The position numbers were made by a program, and so were the translations under genes. Shown piece after piece: positions 26,707-35,419 of a stretch of 64,000 nucleotides of DNA. Source of the DNA: DASQFQ01 sp963802905 (lineage in GTDB: Bacteria; Actinomycetota; Thermoleophilia; Solirubrobacterales; Solirubrobacteraceae); NCBI GenBank assembly GCA_963802905.1, contig CAWDKH010000019.1, positions 413,245 through 477,244 of the forward strand, read 5' to 3'. The notes beneath the pieces were generated by a model. It had not been told where the DNA came from. It ran no database searches and was given only the letters and a program-made list of their open reading frames with translations. Numbering within the stretch: the stretch's first letter is position 1; each line of letters starts with the position of its first letter.

Positions 26707-28110
26707 GTGAGGTATTTCATGCGCGTGGGACTGCTGGTCGCAGCGGTCATCGGGTTGCTGGTGGCGGGCGGGGGCGTGGCGTCAGCACAGAGCCGGTCCT
26801 CGAATCCCCCCGTGCGAGCAGACGTGATCACCGAGGTTCTGCCCACGGGCGCGCACGTCGTCGCGGTCGCGATCAAGTACTCGCGCGCGCTCGATTCCCG
26901 CGCACAGTTCAACTCGTCCGCGTTCGAAGTGACCGCCACTATCAAGGGCGTCACGGCTCCGCGGACAGTGGTCGACGTCTACCCGAACACGTCGGCGCGG
27001 GTCGACGCCGCTGGGCACGACGGCAGATCGGGTCGTTACTTGATCATCGAACTGGATCCCAACGACGCCAACGCGCCGGCGCAGGAGTACACAGAGGAAA
27101 CGTGGACGGTTCCGTTCCCGCTCGTCGGCGCGTACTCGATCCGGCAGACCGCCGACATCGTCGACTCAAGCGGCCGGGTGATCCTCCCTGCGTCGCCGTT
27201 CGCGATCGCGAACGACGGCGTCATCAACCACATCGTCGATGACTTCGTCCCAATGTCGTTCACCGACTCGGCCGGCACGACGCTGAAGTTCCGCTTGTTC
27301 ATACCGCGGCATTACCGAAACCACCCGAACGGAAGCCGGAGCTATCCGCTCGTGACCTTCCTGCACGGTGCTGGCGAGACGGGCGACAGCAATCTCACCC
27401 AGATCACTGCCAACCAGGGCGGCGTGGCCTTCGCCAAGCCCGAGCGGCAGCGCAGCAACCCGAGCTTCGTTCTCGCACCCCAGCTTCCGCCACCGATCAG
27501 AGACTTCGACAACAACAACTGGGCGATTCCGGCCACGCGGGCGGCGGTCGTCGAGCTCATCGACGCGGTCGCTGCCAGGTATCCGGTCAACGAGGACCGG
27601 CTGTACCTGACGGGGCTGTCCATGGGCGCCATCGGCATCTACGGGATCCTTCCCGACCATCCGACCAAGTTCGCAGCGGCGCTCGCCATCGCCGGTTTCG
27701 ATCCCAACGAGGACCCCTCGGCGCTCACACGCGCCAAGGACGTTCCGCTGTGGATCGCGCACTCGATCGACGACCCCACCGTCCCCTACACCGAAGGGTC
27801 ACTAGCCATCGCCAACGCGCTCGACGCCGCGGGCGCCCGCGTCACGCGCGGCACCTGGCCCGCAAACCTCGACGACCAAGCCGCCGAAGCGCGAGCCGGA
27901 CAGCTCTGGCGACAAGCTCGCCGCAACCACAGCCACACCCTCTTCACCAGCTACACGCCCGGCACCACACCCGTGAGCGGCCATCAATCGTGGATCCCGA
28001 CGTACCAGAACGACGTCATGATCGATTGGCTGTACAGCCACAAACGCTCCGAAGCCATGCACGCCGCCCGCCGTACCGCTCGGTCTGCACGGGAGGCGGC
28101 GGTCCGCTGA
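26707..28110 (+). CDS. secreted PHB-depolymerase/esterase-like hydrolase with N-terminal Ig-like domain
   Basis: The 467-residue protein starts with a signal peptide (MRVGLLVAAVIGLLVAGGG, cleavage after ASA), then a beta-rich domain (residues ~40-180), then an alpha/beta-hydrolase domain: YPLVTFLHGAGETGD, nucleophile Ser305 in LYLTGLSMGA, Asp in SIDDPTVP and His late (GHQSWIP). The layout resembles LpqC or feruloyl/PHB esterases. It is exported and acts on an ester substrate outside the cell. GTG 26707 with GGGGAGG is chosen over ATG 26719. Confidence 0.8.
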   Translation: MRYFMRVGLLVAAVIGLLVAGGGVASAQSRSSNPPVRADVITEVLPTGAHVVAVAIKYSRALDSRAQFNSSAFEVTATIKGVTAPRTVVDVYPNTSARVDAAGHDGRSGRYLIIELDPNDANAPAQEYTEETWTVPFPLVGAYSIRQTADIVDSSGRVILPASPFAIANDGVINHIVDDFVPMSFTDSAGTTLKFRLFIPRHYRNHPNGSRSYPLVTFLHGAGETGDSNLTQITANQGGVAFAKPERQRSNPSFVLAPQLPPPIRDFDNNNWAIPATRAAVVELIDAVAARYPVNEDRLYLTGLSMGAIGIYGILPDHPTKFAAALAIAGFDPNEDPSALTRAKDVPLWIAHSIDDPTVPYTEGSLAIANALDAAGARVTRGTWPANLDDQAAEARAGQLWRQARRNHSHTLFTSYTPGTTPVSGHQSWIPTYQNDVMIDWLYSHKRSEAMHAARRTARSAREAAVR

Positions 28111-28119
28111 ACCCGCGAG

Positions 28120-28155
28120 GGCCCCGGGGCGGCGACCTGGACGCCACCCCGGGCC
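28120..28155 (+). terminator. GC-rich hairpin after the esterase gene
   Basis: GGCCCCGGGGCGGC pairs with GCCACCCCGGGCC across a 9-nt loop, 10 nt after the stop codon, with one bulge and one G-U pair. No T-run follows, as is usual for high-GC actinobacterial terminators. Confidence 0.5.
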
Positions 28156-28322
28156 GGGCTGGACCGATCGCCACGCCTCGACTCAGCTTTCGATCGTTCG
28201 AGTTCCTGCAGGTTCGTCGCGCAGATCGGCCAGCCGCGCCGCTTCAGCCGAACGCGGCCTTCCGCCTGCAACCTACGAGGCGCCGCTCGGACGAAAGGTG
28301 GCTTGCGGACATCCAGGGACAG

Positions 28323-28353
28323 TGCCGCTCATCGCGCAAAGCAGCACTCACCG
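28323..28353 (+). repeat. short interspersed repeat B, copy 1
   Basis: Exact core TCGCGCAAAGCAGCACTC at 28332-28349, preceded by GTGCCGCTCA, with which GCAGCAC can pair in a hairpin (6 of 7). It lies about 130 bp upstream of the LAL regulator gene. The 370-bp gap 28111-28481 otherwise holds only the esterase terminator. Confidence 0.75.
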
Positions 28354-28481
28354 GTGCGGCCAGCCAAATGGGCGACATCCTGCTGGATGCCCACCGCGCG
28401 CGTCGGCGTTGGCAGGACGACTCGCGCGGCACGGCGCGTCTGGCGCTTCGCGCGTAGGCGACCATAGACTCGCGTCCGGGC

Positions 28482-31307
28482 ATGATCAGCCGACTCCACG
28501 AGCGAGAGTGCGAGCTGGGCGTGATCTCGGGTGCGGTCAGCGAGGTGGCCGCAGGCGCGGGTCGCGTAGTCATCGTGGAGGGTCCGGCGGGGATCGGCAA
28601 GACGAGTCTTCTGGTGTCGGCCCGCGACGCGGCGCAGGCGCGGGGACTTGCCGTTGCGGGGGCGCGCGGGTCCGAGTTGGAGCGCGCGTACGCGTGGGGT
28701 GTGGTGCGGCAGCTGCTGGAGCCGCGGCTGCGCGGCATGTCGGGCGAGGCGCGCGGCCGCGCCCTGGCCGGCGCCGCGGCGCTGGCGGCGCCGATCGTGT
28801 GGTCGGACGGCGCCGTGCCGCCCGGCGACGCCGACCCGTCCTTCGGAGTCCTTCATGGTCTGTACTGGCTCGTCGCGTCGCTGGCGGCAGCGCGCCCGCA
28901 GCTGCTCGTCGTCGACGATCTGCACTGGGCCGACGGCGCCTCGGTCCGGTTCATGGAGTTCCTCGCGAACCGCATCGACGCCGTGCCGGCGCTGCTGCTG
29001 GTGGCTGCGCGGCCGGCTGCGGCGGCGGCTGGCGGTCCGCTGCGCGCGGCGCCGGTGGCGACGGCGATCGAGCTCTCGCCGCTGTCGTCGGAGGCGACGG
29101 CGGCCGTCGTGGCGGAGCACAGTGACGCGCCCGTCTCGGCGTCCTTCGCCCAAGCGTGTCACGGCGCGACGGGCGGTAATCCGCTGTTGATCCATCGGCT
29201 GGCGGAGGGACTGCGCGAGCGCGGCATCGCCGGCGCAGGTGACGACGACGCGAAGGCGGTGACGCGCCTGGGGCCGTATGCGGTCGCGGGAGCGGTGGGC
29301 GCGGCGCTTGCGCGCCTGGGCGATGGCCCTGTCCGGCTCGCCCATGCCGTCGCGGTGCTCGAAAGGGCGCCACTCGTGACGGCCGCACGGCTGGCCGGCG
29401 TCGGCTCGGCGCAGGCCGCGGCGTTCTGCGAGCAGCTGGTGCGTGCCGGGATCCTGCGAGACCTTCGCCCGCTCGAGTTCGAGCACGGCCTGGTGCGCGA
29501 CGCGGTACTGAGCGGGCTGACCGCGGGCGAGCGTGCCCGGCTGCACGCGGAGGCGGCACGCATTCTCGGTCAGGCGGGAGCCGCGCCTGAGGCGATCGCG
29601 GCGCACCTGCTGCATGCGGAGCCCTGCGGGGACGAGGTCGTCGCCGGCCTGCTTGCCGAGGCTGGCCGGCGCGCGCTGGCGTCGGGAGCGCTGACCGAAG
29701 CTGCGGCGGCGCTGGCGCGGGCGGTCGCCGAGCCTCCACCCACGGCGGCGCGCTCTGGGCTGCTGCTCGATCTCGGGCGCGCTGAGCACGGGCTGGGCAG
29801 CCCGGAGGCGATCGATCGCGTGCTGGCGGCGTACAACGCGGCGCAGGACGAGGTCGATCGCGCCGAGGCGGCGCTCGGACTGATGTGGGCGACCGGCCCC
29901 GGGGGCCACGATCCGAATGAGATGGTCGCCATGATCGAGGAGGCGCTCCGCGGTGTCGTCGGGCGCCACAGCGAGCTCGAGCTGAGGCTCGAATCGAGCC
30001 GGTTGATGACGTCGTTCATGACGCCGGCGCTGTTCGAGCAGGCACTCGGCCAGGCCGAGCGGTTCGCCCATCTCGAGGGCCGAACGGTCGGGGAGTGCGA
30101 GCTGTTGCTGCACGTGGCCGTCCAGCGGTTCCTGCTCGGACGGTCTGCGGCCGAGGTCGCGGAGCCCGTCGAGCGCGCCGTGGCCGATGCGCAACTGGTC
30201 GCGGCGATCGGTCCGGACTCCGCGTGGTTGACGCTCACGATCGGCCAGCTGTTCAAGACCGACCGGCTGGATGTCGCAGGCCGCACGGTGGCGATCGCGC
30301 TCGCCGAGGCGCGGCGACGCGGGTCCGCGCCCGGGTTCGCCGGCGCGTCGGCCTGGCGCGCGTGGATCGCGCTGCGAGAAGGAGCGGCCGCCGAGGCCGA
30401 GGCTGATGCTCGTGCCGCCTACGACGCTCCGTCCGGCACTCCCTGGAAGCACGTGATCGCCTCGTGCTGCCTGGTTGACGTGCTGGTCGAGCGCGCCGAG
30501 CTGGTTGAGGCGCAGGCGATCCTCACCGCATGCAGCGCCGAGGACGCGATCGGCGGCGAGCTCCTCCTCTCGACGCGCTCGAACCTGCGCGCGGCGCGAG
30601 GAGACCTGGACAGCGCGCTCGCCGACCAGCGCGAGGCGCGCCGGCTCCGAGGCGACGGCATGGCACCAGATCCTGACTTCGATGGCTGGCTGCGGACCGC
30701 GCGACTGCTGCACGTCACCGGCGACGCGGCGAGCGCAGCCCGCGAGGCCGAATCCGCGCTGGGCTGGGCGCGCAGCTGGGGCACGCCGGGGTACCTCGGT
30801 CAGGCGCTCACCGTGTCCGGGCTGATACGCGGCGGCGACGAGGGGCTCGCGCAGTTGCACGAGGGGGTCGCGCAGCTCGAGCGCTCGCCCGCGCGCCGCG
30901 AGCTGGCCCGCTCGCTGATCGAGCTCGGTGCCGCCCTGCGCCGCGGCGGCGAGCGCAGGGCCGCGCGCGAGCCGTTGCGCCGTGCACTCGACATCGCCGC
31001 GGCGGGCGGGCTGGTCGCGACCGCGCGACGGGCGCAGGAGGAGCTGCGGGTGACGGGAGCCAAGATTCGCCGCGCCGAATCGTCGGGTATTGACTCGCTG
31101 ACGCCGAGCGAGCGGCGGATCGTGGGGCTCGCGACCGACGGAGCGAGCAATCCGGAGATCGCGCAGGCGCTCTTCGTGACCGTCAAGACCGTCGAGATGC
31201 ATCTCGGCAACGCGTACCGCAAGCTCGGGATCAACTCGCGACGCGAGCTCGCGGCGCTGCTGCCGCCCGAGAAACTCCAGGGAGCAAGTACCGGGAGCAC
31301 CCCGTAG
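28482..31307 (+). CDS. LAL-type (large ATP-binding) LuxR family transcriptional regulator
   Basis: The 941-residue protein has an N-terminal AAA/STAND ATPase with Walker A GPAGIGKTSLL (34-44) and Walker B LLVVDDLHWAD (about 145), a long helical TPR-like middle part, and a C-terminal LuxR HTH (LTPSERRIVGLATDGASNPEIA, then KTVEMHLGNAYRKLGINSRREL). Such MalT-like regulators bind an inducer and ATP and often control neighbouring catabolic or biosynthetic genes. The small monooxygenase-like gene 64 bp downstream is the nearest candidate target. GTG/ATG choice: ATG 28482. Confidence 0.9.
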   Translation: MISRLHERECELGVISGAVSEVAAGAGRVVIVEGPAGIGKTSLLVSARDAAQARGLAVAGARGSELERAYAWGVVRQLLEPRLRGMSGEARGRALAGAAALAAPIVWSDGAVPPGDADPSFGVLHGLYWLVASLAAARPQLLVVDDLHWADGASVRFMEFLANRIDAVPALLLVAARPAAAAAGGPLRAAPVATAIELSPLSSEATAAVVAEHSDAPVSASFAQACHGATGGNPLLIHRLAEGLRERGIAGAGDDDAKAVTRLGPYAVAGAVGAALARLGDGPVRLAHAVAVLERAPLVTAARLAGVGSAQAAAFCEQLVRAGILRDLRPLEFEHGLVRDAVLSGLTAGERARLHAEAARILGQAGAAPEAIAAHLLHAEPCGDEVVAGLLAEAGRRALASGALTEAAAALARAVAEPPPTAARSGLLLDLGRAEHGLGSPEAIDRVLAAYNAAQDEVDRAEAALGLMWATGPGGHDPNEMVAMIEEALRGVVGRHSELELRLESSRLMTSFMTPALFEQALGQAERFAHLEGRTVGECELLLHVAVQRFLLGRSAAEVAEPVERAVADAQLVAAIGPDSAWLTLTIGQLFKTDRLDVAGRTVAIALAEARRRGSAPGFAGASAWRAWIALREGAAAEAEADARAAYDAPSGTPWKHVIASCCLVDVLVERAELVEAQAILTACSAEDAIGGELLLSTRSNLRAARGDLDSALADQREARRLRGDGMAPDPDFDGWLRTARLLHVTGDAASAAREAESALGWARSWGTPGYLGQALTVSGLIRGGDEGLAQLHEGVAQLERSPARRELARSLIELGAALRRGGERRAAREPLRRALDIAAAGGLVATARRAQEELRVTGAKIRRAESSGIDSLTPSERRIVGLATDGASNPEIAQALFVTVKTVEMHLGNAYRKLGINSRRELAALLPPEKLQGASTGSTP

Positions 31308-31371
31308 CGGTCCTCACCACCCGCGAGAGAGCATCGGGGCGACCGCCACCCCGACCAACGGAGATGCCCCC

Positions 31372-31692
31372 GTGTTCGCCCGCCTCTCGATATACGAAAA
31401 CGTCGACCTCGACCTGGCCGACCAGGTCAAGCAGTTCATGGAGACCTTGCAGACCGATCCGTTCGGCGAGCTGCCCGGCTATCGCGGCTCTATGACACTC
31501 GTCGACCGCGACAACGCGCGGCTCGTCGGGATCGGCTTCTACGCAACCGCCGGTCACGCCAAGGAGGCCGACGCGCTGCTGACGACGACGTGGTACGAGT
31601 CCGTCGCCGACCGGGTGCCCGACGCGATCCGCCCGGCGCTCGAAATGCGACCGGACACCGTCGGCATGTACGAGATCGTCCAACGCGACTGA
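31372..31692 (+). CDS. antibiotic-biosynthesis monooxygenase-like (ABM) dimeric alpha/beta-barrel protein
   Basis: The 106-residue protein starts FARLSIYENVDLDLADQV, has GYRGSMTLVDRDNARLVGIGFY and ends MRPDTVGMYEIVQRD, the strand-helix-strand order of ferredoxin-like dimeric barrels. Members include small cofactor-free monooxygenases and sensing proteins. GTG 31372. It lies directly after the LAL regulator and before a B repeat. Activity not predictable. Confidence 0.65.
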   Translation: MFARLSIYENVDLDLADQVKQFMETLQTDPFGELPGYRGSMTLVDRDNARLVGIGFYATAGHAKEADALLTTTWYESVADRVPDAIRPALEMRPDTVGMYEIVQRD

Positions 31693-31862
31693 GGGCCGGC
31701 CATGTGCCCCTGGTGCATCCTCACGCCTGCGTGCCCGTGCCGTCGCGGCGGCGGGCCACCCAGCCTCACGCTCGGCAAGGCGCTCGTCGCGGTCGCAACG
31801 GCTGTGGCGGGACAACGACGAGGGAGGCGGCCAGCGGCGGAGCGGCTCGGCATCGCGGCCTG

Positions 31863-31892
31863 CGCTACTGCTCCTCGCGCAAAGGAGCAGTG
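31863..31892 (+). repeat. short interspersed repeat B, copy 2
   Basis: TCGCGCAAAGGAGCAGTG at 31875-31892. Three changes from the core restore full pairing with the left part, giving a perfect 7-bp hairpin CTGCTCC/GGAGCAG. This copy is 54 bp upstream of the next gene start and is the strongest hint that the repeat acts as a fold. Confidence 0.7.
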
Positions 31893-31946
31893 AGGTTGGG
31901 GGCGCGAAGCATGGTTTGGGCCGCCGTCGGCGTGTAGGTTGCGGCC

Positions 31947-32738
31947 GTGGAGGTCGTTCGGACGAACGGCATTCAGATCGCCTACGAGCGCGTTGGCGAT
32001 GGGCCGGCGCTCGTGCTCGTGCACGGCGCCGGGGTCGACGGCCGTATGTGGCAGCCGCAGATCTCGGCCCTGGCAGACGAGTTCACAGTCGTCGCCTGGG
32101 ACGAGCCAGGCGCGGGCCGCTCAGACGATCTGCCTGCGGACTTCGGCCTGGCCGATTACGCACACTGCCTCGCGGCGGTGATCGACGCGCTCGCCCTGGG
32201 TCCAGCGCACGTCGCGGGTCTTTCCTGGGGCGGCACCGTCGTGCTGGAGCTCTACCGCCACCATCCCGAGTCGGTGGGGTCGCTCACATTCGCTGACAGT
32301 TACGCCGGGTGGAAGGGATCGCTGCCCCCCGAGGAGGTGCGGAGGCGGACCGACGGCCTGCGTGAGCTGCTCGCCACAGGCGAGCGCTATGACCCACCCG
32401 GGCTGTTCGCCGGCGAGCCTCCGACCGAGTTCGCGACCCTCATGGAGGAGATGACCATTGCGGCCCGCCCCGCGAGCCTCGAAAGACAGCTGTCCATGAT
32501 GGCCGAGGCCGACGAGCGCGACCTGCTGCCGCGCATCACCGTACCCACACTGCTGATCTGGGGCGACGCGGACACTCGCTCCCCGCTCGACGTCGCACGC
32601 CAGTTCCAGAGCGCGATCCCAGATGCCGAACTCGTGGTGATCCCGGGCGCAGGTCATGTCAGCAATCTCGAGAAGCCCCGCCCGTTCAACGACGCACTCC
32701 GCAGCTTCTGCCGCGATCATCCGCCCCGCGCACGGTGA
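31947..32738 (+). CDS. alpha/beta hydrolase
   Basis: The 263-residue protein has a full catalytic set: oxyanion segment VLVHGAGVDGRMW, nucleophile Ser93 in GLSWGG, acid Asp in WGDADTRSPL and His in IPGAGHVSN. It is of the common non-haem haloperoxidase/carboxylesterase size with no signal peptide. GTG 31947 starts it. A single-gene unit bracketed by B repeat copies 2 and 3 together with the MFS gene. Substrate unknown. Confidence 0.88.
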   Translation: MEVVRTNGIQIAYERVGDGPALVLVHGAGVDGRMWQPQISALADEFTVVAWDEPGAGRSDDLPADFGLADYAHCLAAVIDALALGPAHVAGLSWGGTVVLELYRHHPESVGSLTFADSYAGWKGSLPPEEVRRRTDGLRELLATGERYDPPGLFAGEPPTEFATLMEEMTIAARPASLERQLSMMAEADERDLLPRITVPTLLIWGDADTRSPLDVARQFQSAIPDAELVVIPGAGHVSNLEKPRPFNDALRSFCRDHPPRAR

Positions 32739-32962
32739 ACCAACCCGGCGTGGACGCAGCCAGACGTGAGCACGGCTCCATCGCGAGCGAACACCCACGG
32801 CTGGCGGAAGCTGACCAACAACCCGTTGACCTCGACGAGATCGGTCCAGCTCTCTAAGCGACAGTGGCGGTAGCCAGGTGCGGGCAGCCGAATCGCGTGA
32901 GGCGGCTTCCCGAACCAAGCCACACGTGGCCGCACCGCTGTGCGGGGACCCCAGACCGACGA

Positions 32963-32979
32963 AAGTTGTCGGACAACTT
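32963..32979 (+). promoter_or_regulatory. 17-bp perfect palindrome, probable operator
   Basis: AAGTTGTCGGACAACTT is a perfect inverted repeat about a single G, AT-richer than its surroundings. It lies in the 385-bp gap 32739-33123 upstream of the MFS transporter gene, the typical place for a TetR- or MarR-type operator. No regulator gene is adjacent. The rest of the gap shows only a doubtful 36-codon frame (32997-33107). Confidence 0.45.
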
Positions 32980-32996
32980 CGACGAAAGACCGGGTA

Positions 32997-33107
32997 TGAC
33001 CGTACTGGCTGATCACGAGCGAGACATCGAAGCATCGACGGCGTCGGCGGGCAGGCTGCTGAGGCGCGTTGAGAACCTGATCGTCATCGGGCCCAAGGCG
33101 GCGTAGG
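32997..33107 (+). CDS. doubtful 36-residue ORF between palindrome and transporter
   Basis: ATG 32997 opens a 36-residue frame (DHERDIEASTASAGRLLRRV, then IVIGPKAA) that ends 17 bp before the transporter start. It has good codon bias but only a weak ribosome site (ACCGGG). It may be a leader peptide, the start of a deleted regulator, or nothing. It does not match a family I know. Confidence 0.25.
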
Positions 33108-33123
33108 ACGTGGGCGGAAGCGC

Positions 33124-34320
33124 ATGCCCGGGCGGCGACACATGACACGGGCGAGCGCGCGGGTACGCACGCTCGGACATCCCAGCGCAGTGCTGTTTGC
33201 GTGCTTGTTCGCGTCGCAGTCGGCGCTGCTCGTCCTGTCGCCCATCCTTGTGGACGTCGCGCGGGAGTTCGACGTCTCGGCCGCCGCCGCCGGCCAGCTG
33301 CGCTCGATCTCGGGCGCCACGGGCGGCGTGGCCGCGCTGGTCGTCGCGATCGCGCCTCGGCGGCCGGGGCTGCGCGCGCTGCTCAGCCTCGGGACGGCGC
33401 TCGTGGTGGTCGGATCGCTTCTGAGCGCCGCGGCACCGTCGTTCTTCGTGCTTGCCGCCGCGCAGACCGTGCTCGGCGTCGGCGTCGGGCTGCTCGTCGC
33501 GGTCGGCATCGCGGCCGCAGGCGAATGGCCGACGCCGGCCAACCGTCCACACGTGCTCGCCTGGACGATCGTCGGCATGCCGGCTGCGTGGATCGTCGGC
33601 ATGCCGGTGATCGGCGCCGTCGCCGAGCACGGGTGGCGGTGGGCGTTTGTCGCCGTGCCGGCCGTGGCCGGACTCGTTGCTCTCGCGCTCGTACGCCTGC
33701 GGCCCCCGGAGGCGTCGTCCCGGCGCACTGGCGAGGCGGTGAGCGCGTGGCGACGGCCCGATGTGGCGCGATTCGCCTTCGGCGAGCTGCTGGCGAACGC
33801 GGCCTGGGCCGCCGTGCTCACCTACTCGGGGGCGCTCCTGCGCGAGAGCTACTCGATCTCGTCGACCATCGTCGCGTTCAGTCTCGCGTTGATGGCGACC
33901 GCGATGCTGCCGGGCGCGTTCGGCGCGCGGCGTCGGGCAGCGCACCCGACGCGCGGGCTCCTCGCCGGCGTGACCGCCTTTCAGGCGGGCGCGGTCCTCG
34001 CCCTCGGCGCCGTCCGGCTCGACGTACCTGTGACGATCGCTGTGCTCGCGACGATGGCGTTCGTGAACGGACGCCGCACGATGGTCGCCAGCGCGCTCGG
34101 CATGGACACCGCATCCGAGGACCGCGTCGCCGTCATGTCACTGCGCGCGGCGGCCAACCAGTTCGGCTACCTACTGGGCGCAGCCGCCGGCGGGCTAGCG
34201 CTTGCGCTCGGCGGCTTCTCCCTGCTCGGCATCACCCTCGCCGCACTGTTCCTGACCGCCGCCCTCATCCACGTGCCGCCGCCCATAGGCACGCCGACGG
34301 CCGTCCCCCAGGAGGCCTGA
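33124..34320 (+). CDS. MFS transporter
   Basis: The 398-residue protein has twelve hydrophobic segments in two halves, with DHA1-like features: SAAAAGQLRSISGATGG in TM2, loop PRRPGLRALL, and MPAAWIVGMPVIGAVAEHGWRWAF in TM5 resembling drug:H+ antiporter motif C. The family exports drugs or small metabolites. ATG 33142 is an alternative start. A perfect palindrome 150 bp upstream suggests control by a repressor. B repeat copy 3 follows 80 bp after the stop. Confidence 0.87.
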   Translation: MPGRRHMTRASARVRTLGHPSAVLFACLFASQSALLVLSPILVDVAREFDVSAAAAGQLRSISGATGGVAALVVAIAPRRPGLRALLSLGTALVVVGSLLSAAAPSFFVLAAAQTVLGVGVGLLVAVGIAAAGEWPTPANRPHVLAWTIVGMPAAWIVGMPVIGAVAEHGWRWAFVAVPAVAGLVALALVRLRPPEASSRRTGEAVSAWRRPDVARFAFGELLANAAWAAVLTYSGALLRESYSISSTIVAFSLALMATAMLPGAFGARRRAAHPTRGLLAGVTAFQAGAVLALGAVRLDVPVTIAVLATMAFVNGRRTMVASALGMDTASEDRVAVMSLRAAANQFGYLLGAAAGGLALALGGFSLLGITLAALFLTAALIHVPPPIGTPTAVPQEA

Positions 34321-34388
34321 GGCTCGCGAGCCGGTCACCGCAGAGGCGTACCTCCAAGCCATCGACAGCGCCGAGAGTCGAACGAGCG

Positions 34389-34417
34389 GACGCCGCTCGT
34401 CGCGCAAAGCAGCACTG
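34389..34417 (+). repeat. short interspersed repeat B, copy 3
   Basis: TCGCGCAAAGCAGCACTG at 34400-34417, one mismatch from the core, preceded by GACGCCGCTCG, similar to the left arm of copy 1. It lies in the 203-bp gap between the MFS and cupin genes. Confidence 0.7.
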
Positions 34418-34523
34418 AGTGGGCTGCGGATCAGCGCTATTGGTGCAATCGCTCCCCGGGTCGTGGCACCCGACTCTCGCGCCACGGTTGACCGTCCCGC
34501 AGCGAGATGGGACGCTCGCATCC

Positions 34524-35009
34524 ATGGCCGCAGCCGAGCCGTTTCATCTGGCGCCGGGTGAAGGCCCGTCCGTCGAGAACCCGACGGGCGGCCGACTCAC
34601 GTTCAAGGCGATGGCGGACGCGACCGGCGGCGCGTTGACCGTCATCGAGGGGACGGCTGCGCCGGGCGAAGGGCCGCCGCTGCACGTTCACCGCGACCAG
34701 GACGAGACCATCTACGTCCTAAAGGGGCGCTACCGGGTGAGACTCGGCGAGCGCAACGTCGACGCGCCCGCGGGCGCGTTCGTGTTCATTCCGCGCGGCA
34801 CGCCACACACCTGGCAGAACGTTGGTGCCGAGGTCGCGCGCTTCGTGGCCACGCTAGCCCCCGCCGACCTCAGATTCGAGCGGTTCTTCCTCCGCTACTC
34901 GGAGCTCACGCCGGACGAGCGCGGCGTCGACGCGTTCGCGCGCATCGCGCGCGAAACCCAGGGCATGGAAGTACTGGGCCCGCCACTCGCTGCCGGGACC
35001 GCGACGTAA
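34524..35009 (+). CDS. cupin domain protein
   Basis: The 161-residue protein has both cupin motifs: HVHRDQDETIYVLKGRYRV (metal ligands His, His, Glu) and FIPRGTPHTWQNVG (His). One conserved barrel; cytoplasmic. Such proteins range from small dioxygenases to sugar isomerases, so the reaction is open. ATG 34524 is preferred to an upstream start at 34419 that would overlap B repeat copy 3. Single-gene unit between B copies 3 and 4. Confidence 0.82.
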   Translation: MAAAEPFHLAPGEGPSVENPTGGRLTFKAMADATGGALTVIEGTAAPGEGPPLHVHRDQDETIYVLKGRYRVRLGERNVDAPAGAFVFIPRGTPHTWQNVGAEVARFVATLAPADLRFERFFLRYSELTPDERGVDAFARIARETQGMEVLGPPLAAGTAT

Positions 35010-35225
35010 AGGTCCTCCCCGGCCGCTACGCCCAGCTGCCCGCGCTCCACCCGCACCAGTTGCGCTGAGTGTCAGCAATTGGGCAAGCGCCTGACGGCTG
35101 TGGTCCGGGTGACGGATCGCTGGCGCAACGGACGAACAGGAGCGGCAACTGGCCCAAGAGCGATGTCTCGCCTGCCGAGAGCGCACGCCTGGTTGGGACG
35201 ACGCGTGGCGCGCGCTGCCAGCCAC

Positions 35226-35254
35226 GCTCCTGCAATTCGCGCAAAGCAGCACTC
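35226..35254 (+). repeat. short interspersed repeat B, copy 4
   Basis: Exact core at 35237-35254. Left flank GCTCCTGCAAT is partly diverged. It stands in the 410-bp gap 35010-35419, which otherwise shows no gene; the final 60 bp should contain the promoter of the RTX-like gene. Confidence 0.72.
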
Positions 35255-35419
35255 GCGGCCAGCCAGCGCGACAGCCCGTGTGACGTCTCCGGCTTGCTCG
35301 CCGACCGCCTCGGCCAGAGATTCACTTTCGGGTAACCGCCGCGCTTGGCGGTGGTGTGGGGTTGTCCGCAACGGATGCCTTCCGTTGACGGCGGCGGAGT
35401 GCTGGCGTAGCGTCGTCGA

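Noticed and set aside
28329..31202. 957-codon minus-strand frame opposite the LAL regulator
   Set aside because: Composition is that of a high-GC antisense shadow and no motif is present; the plus strand has ATPase and HTH motifs.
32717..33148. 143-codon minus-strand frame in the gap before the MFS gene
   Set aside because: No ribosome site, no family similarity, and it runs through the palindrome and the end of the neighbouring hydrolase gene.
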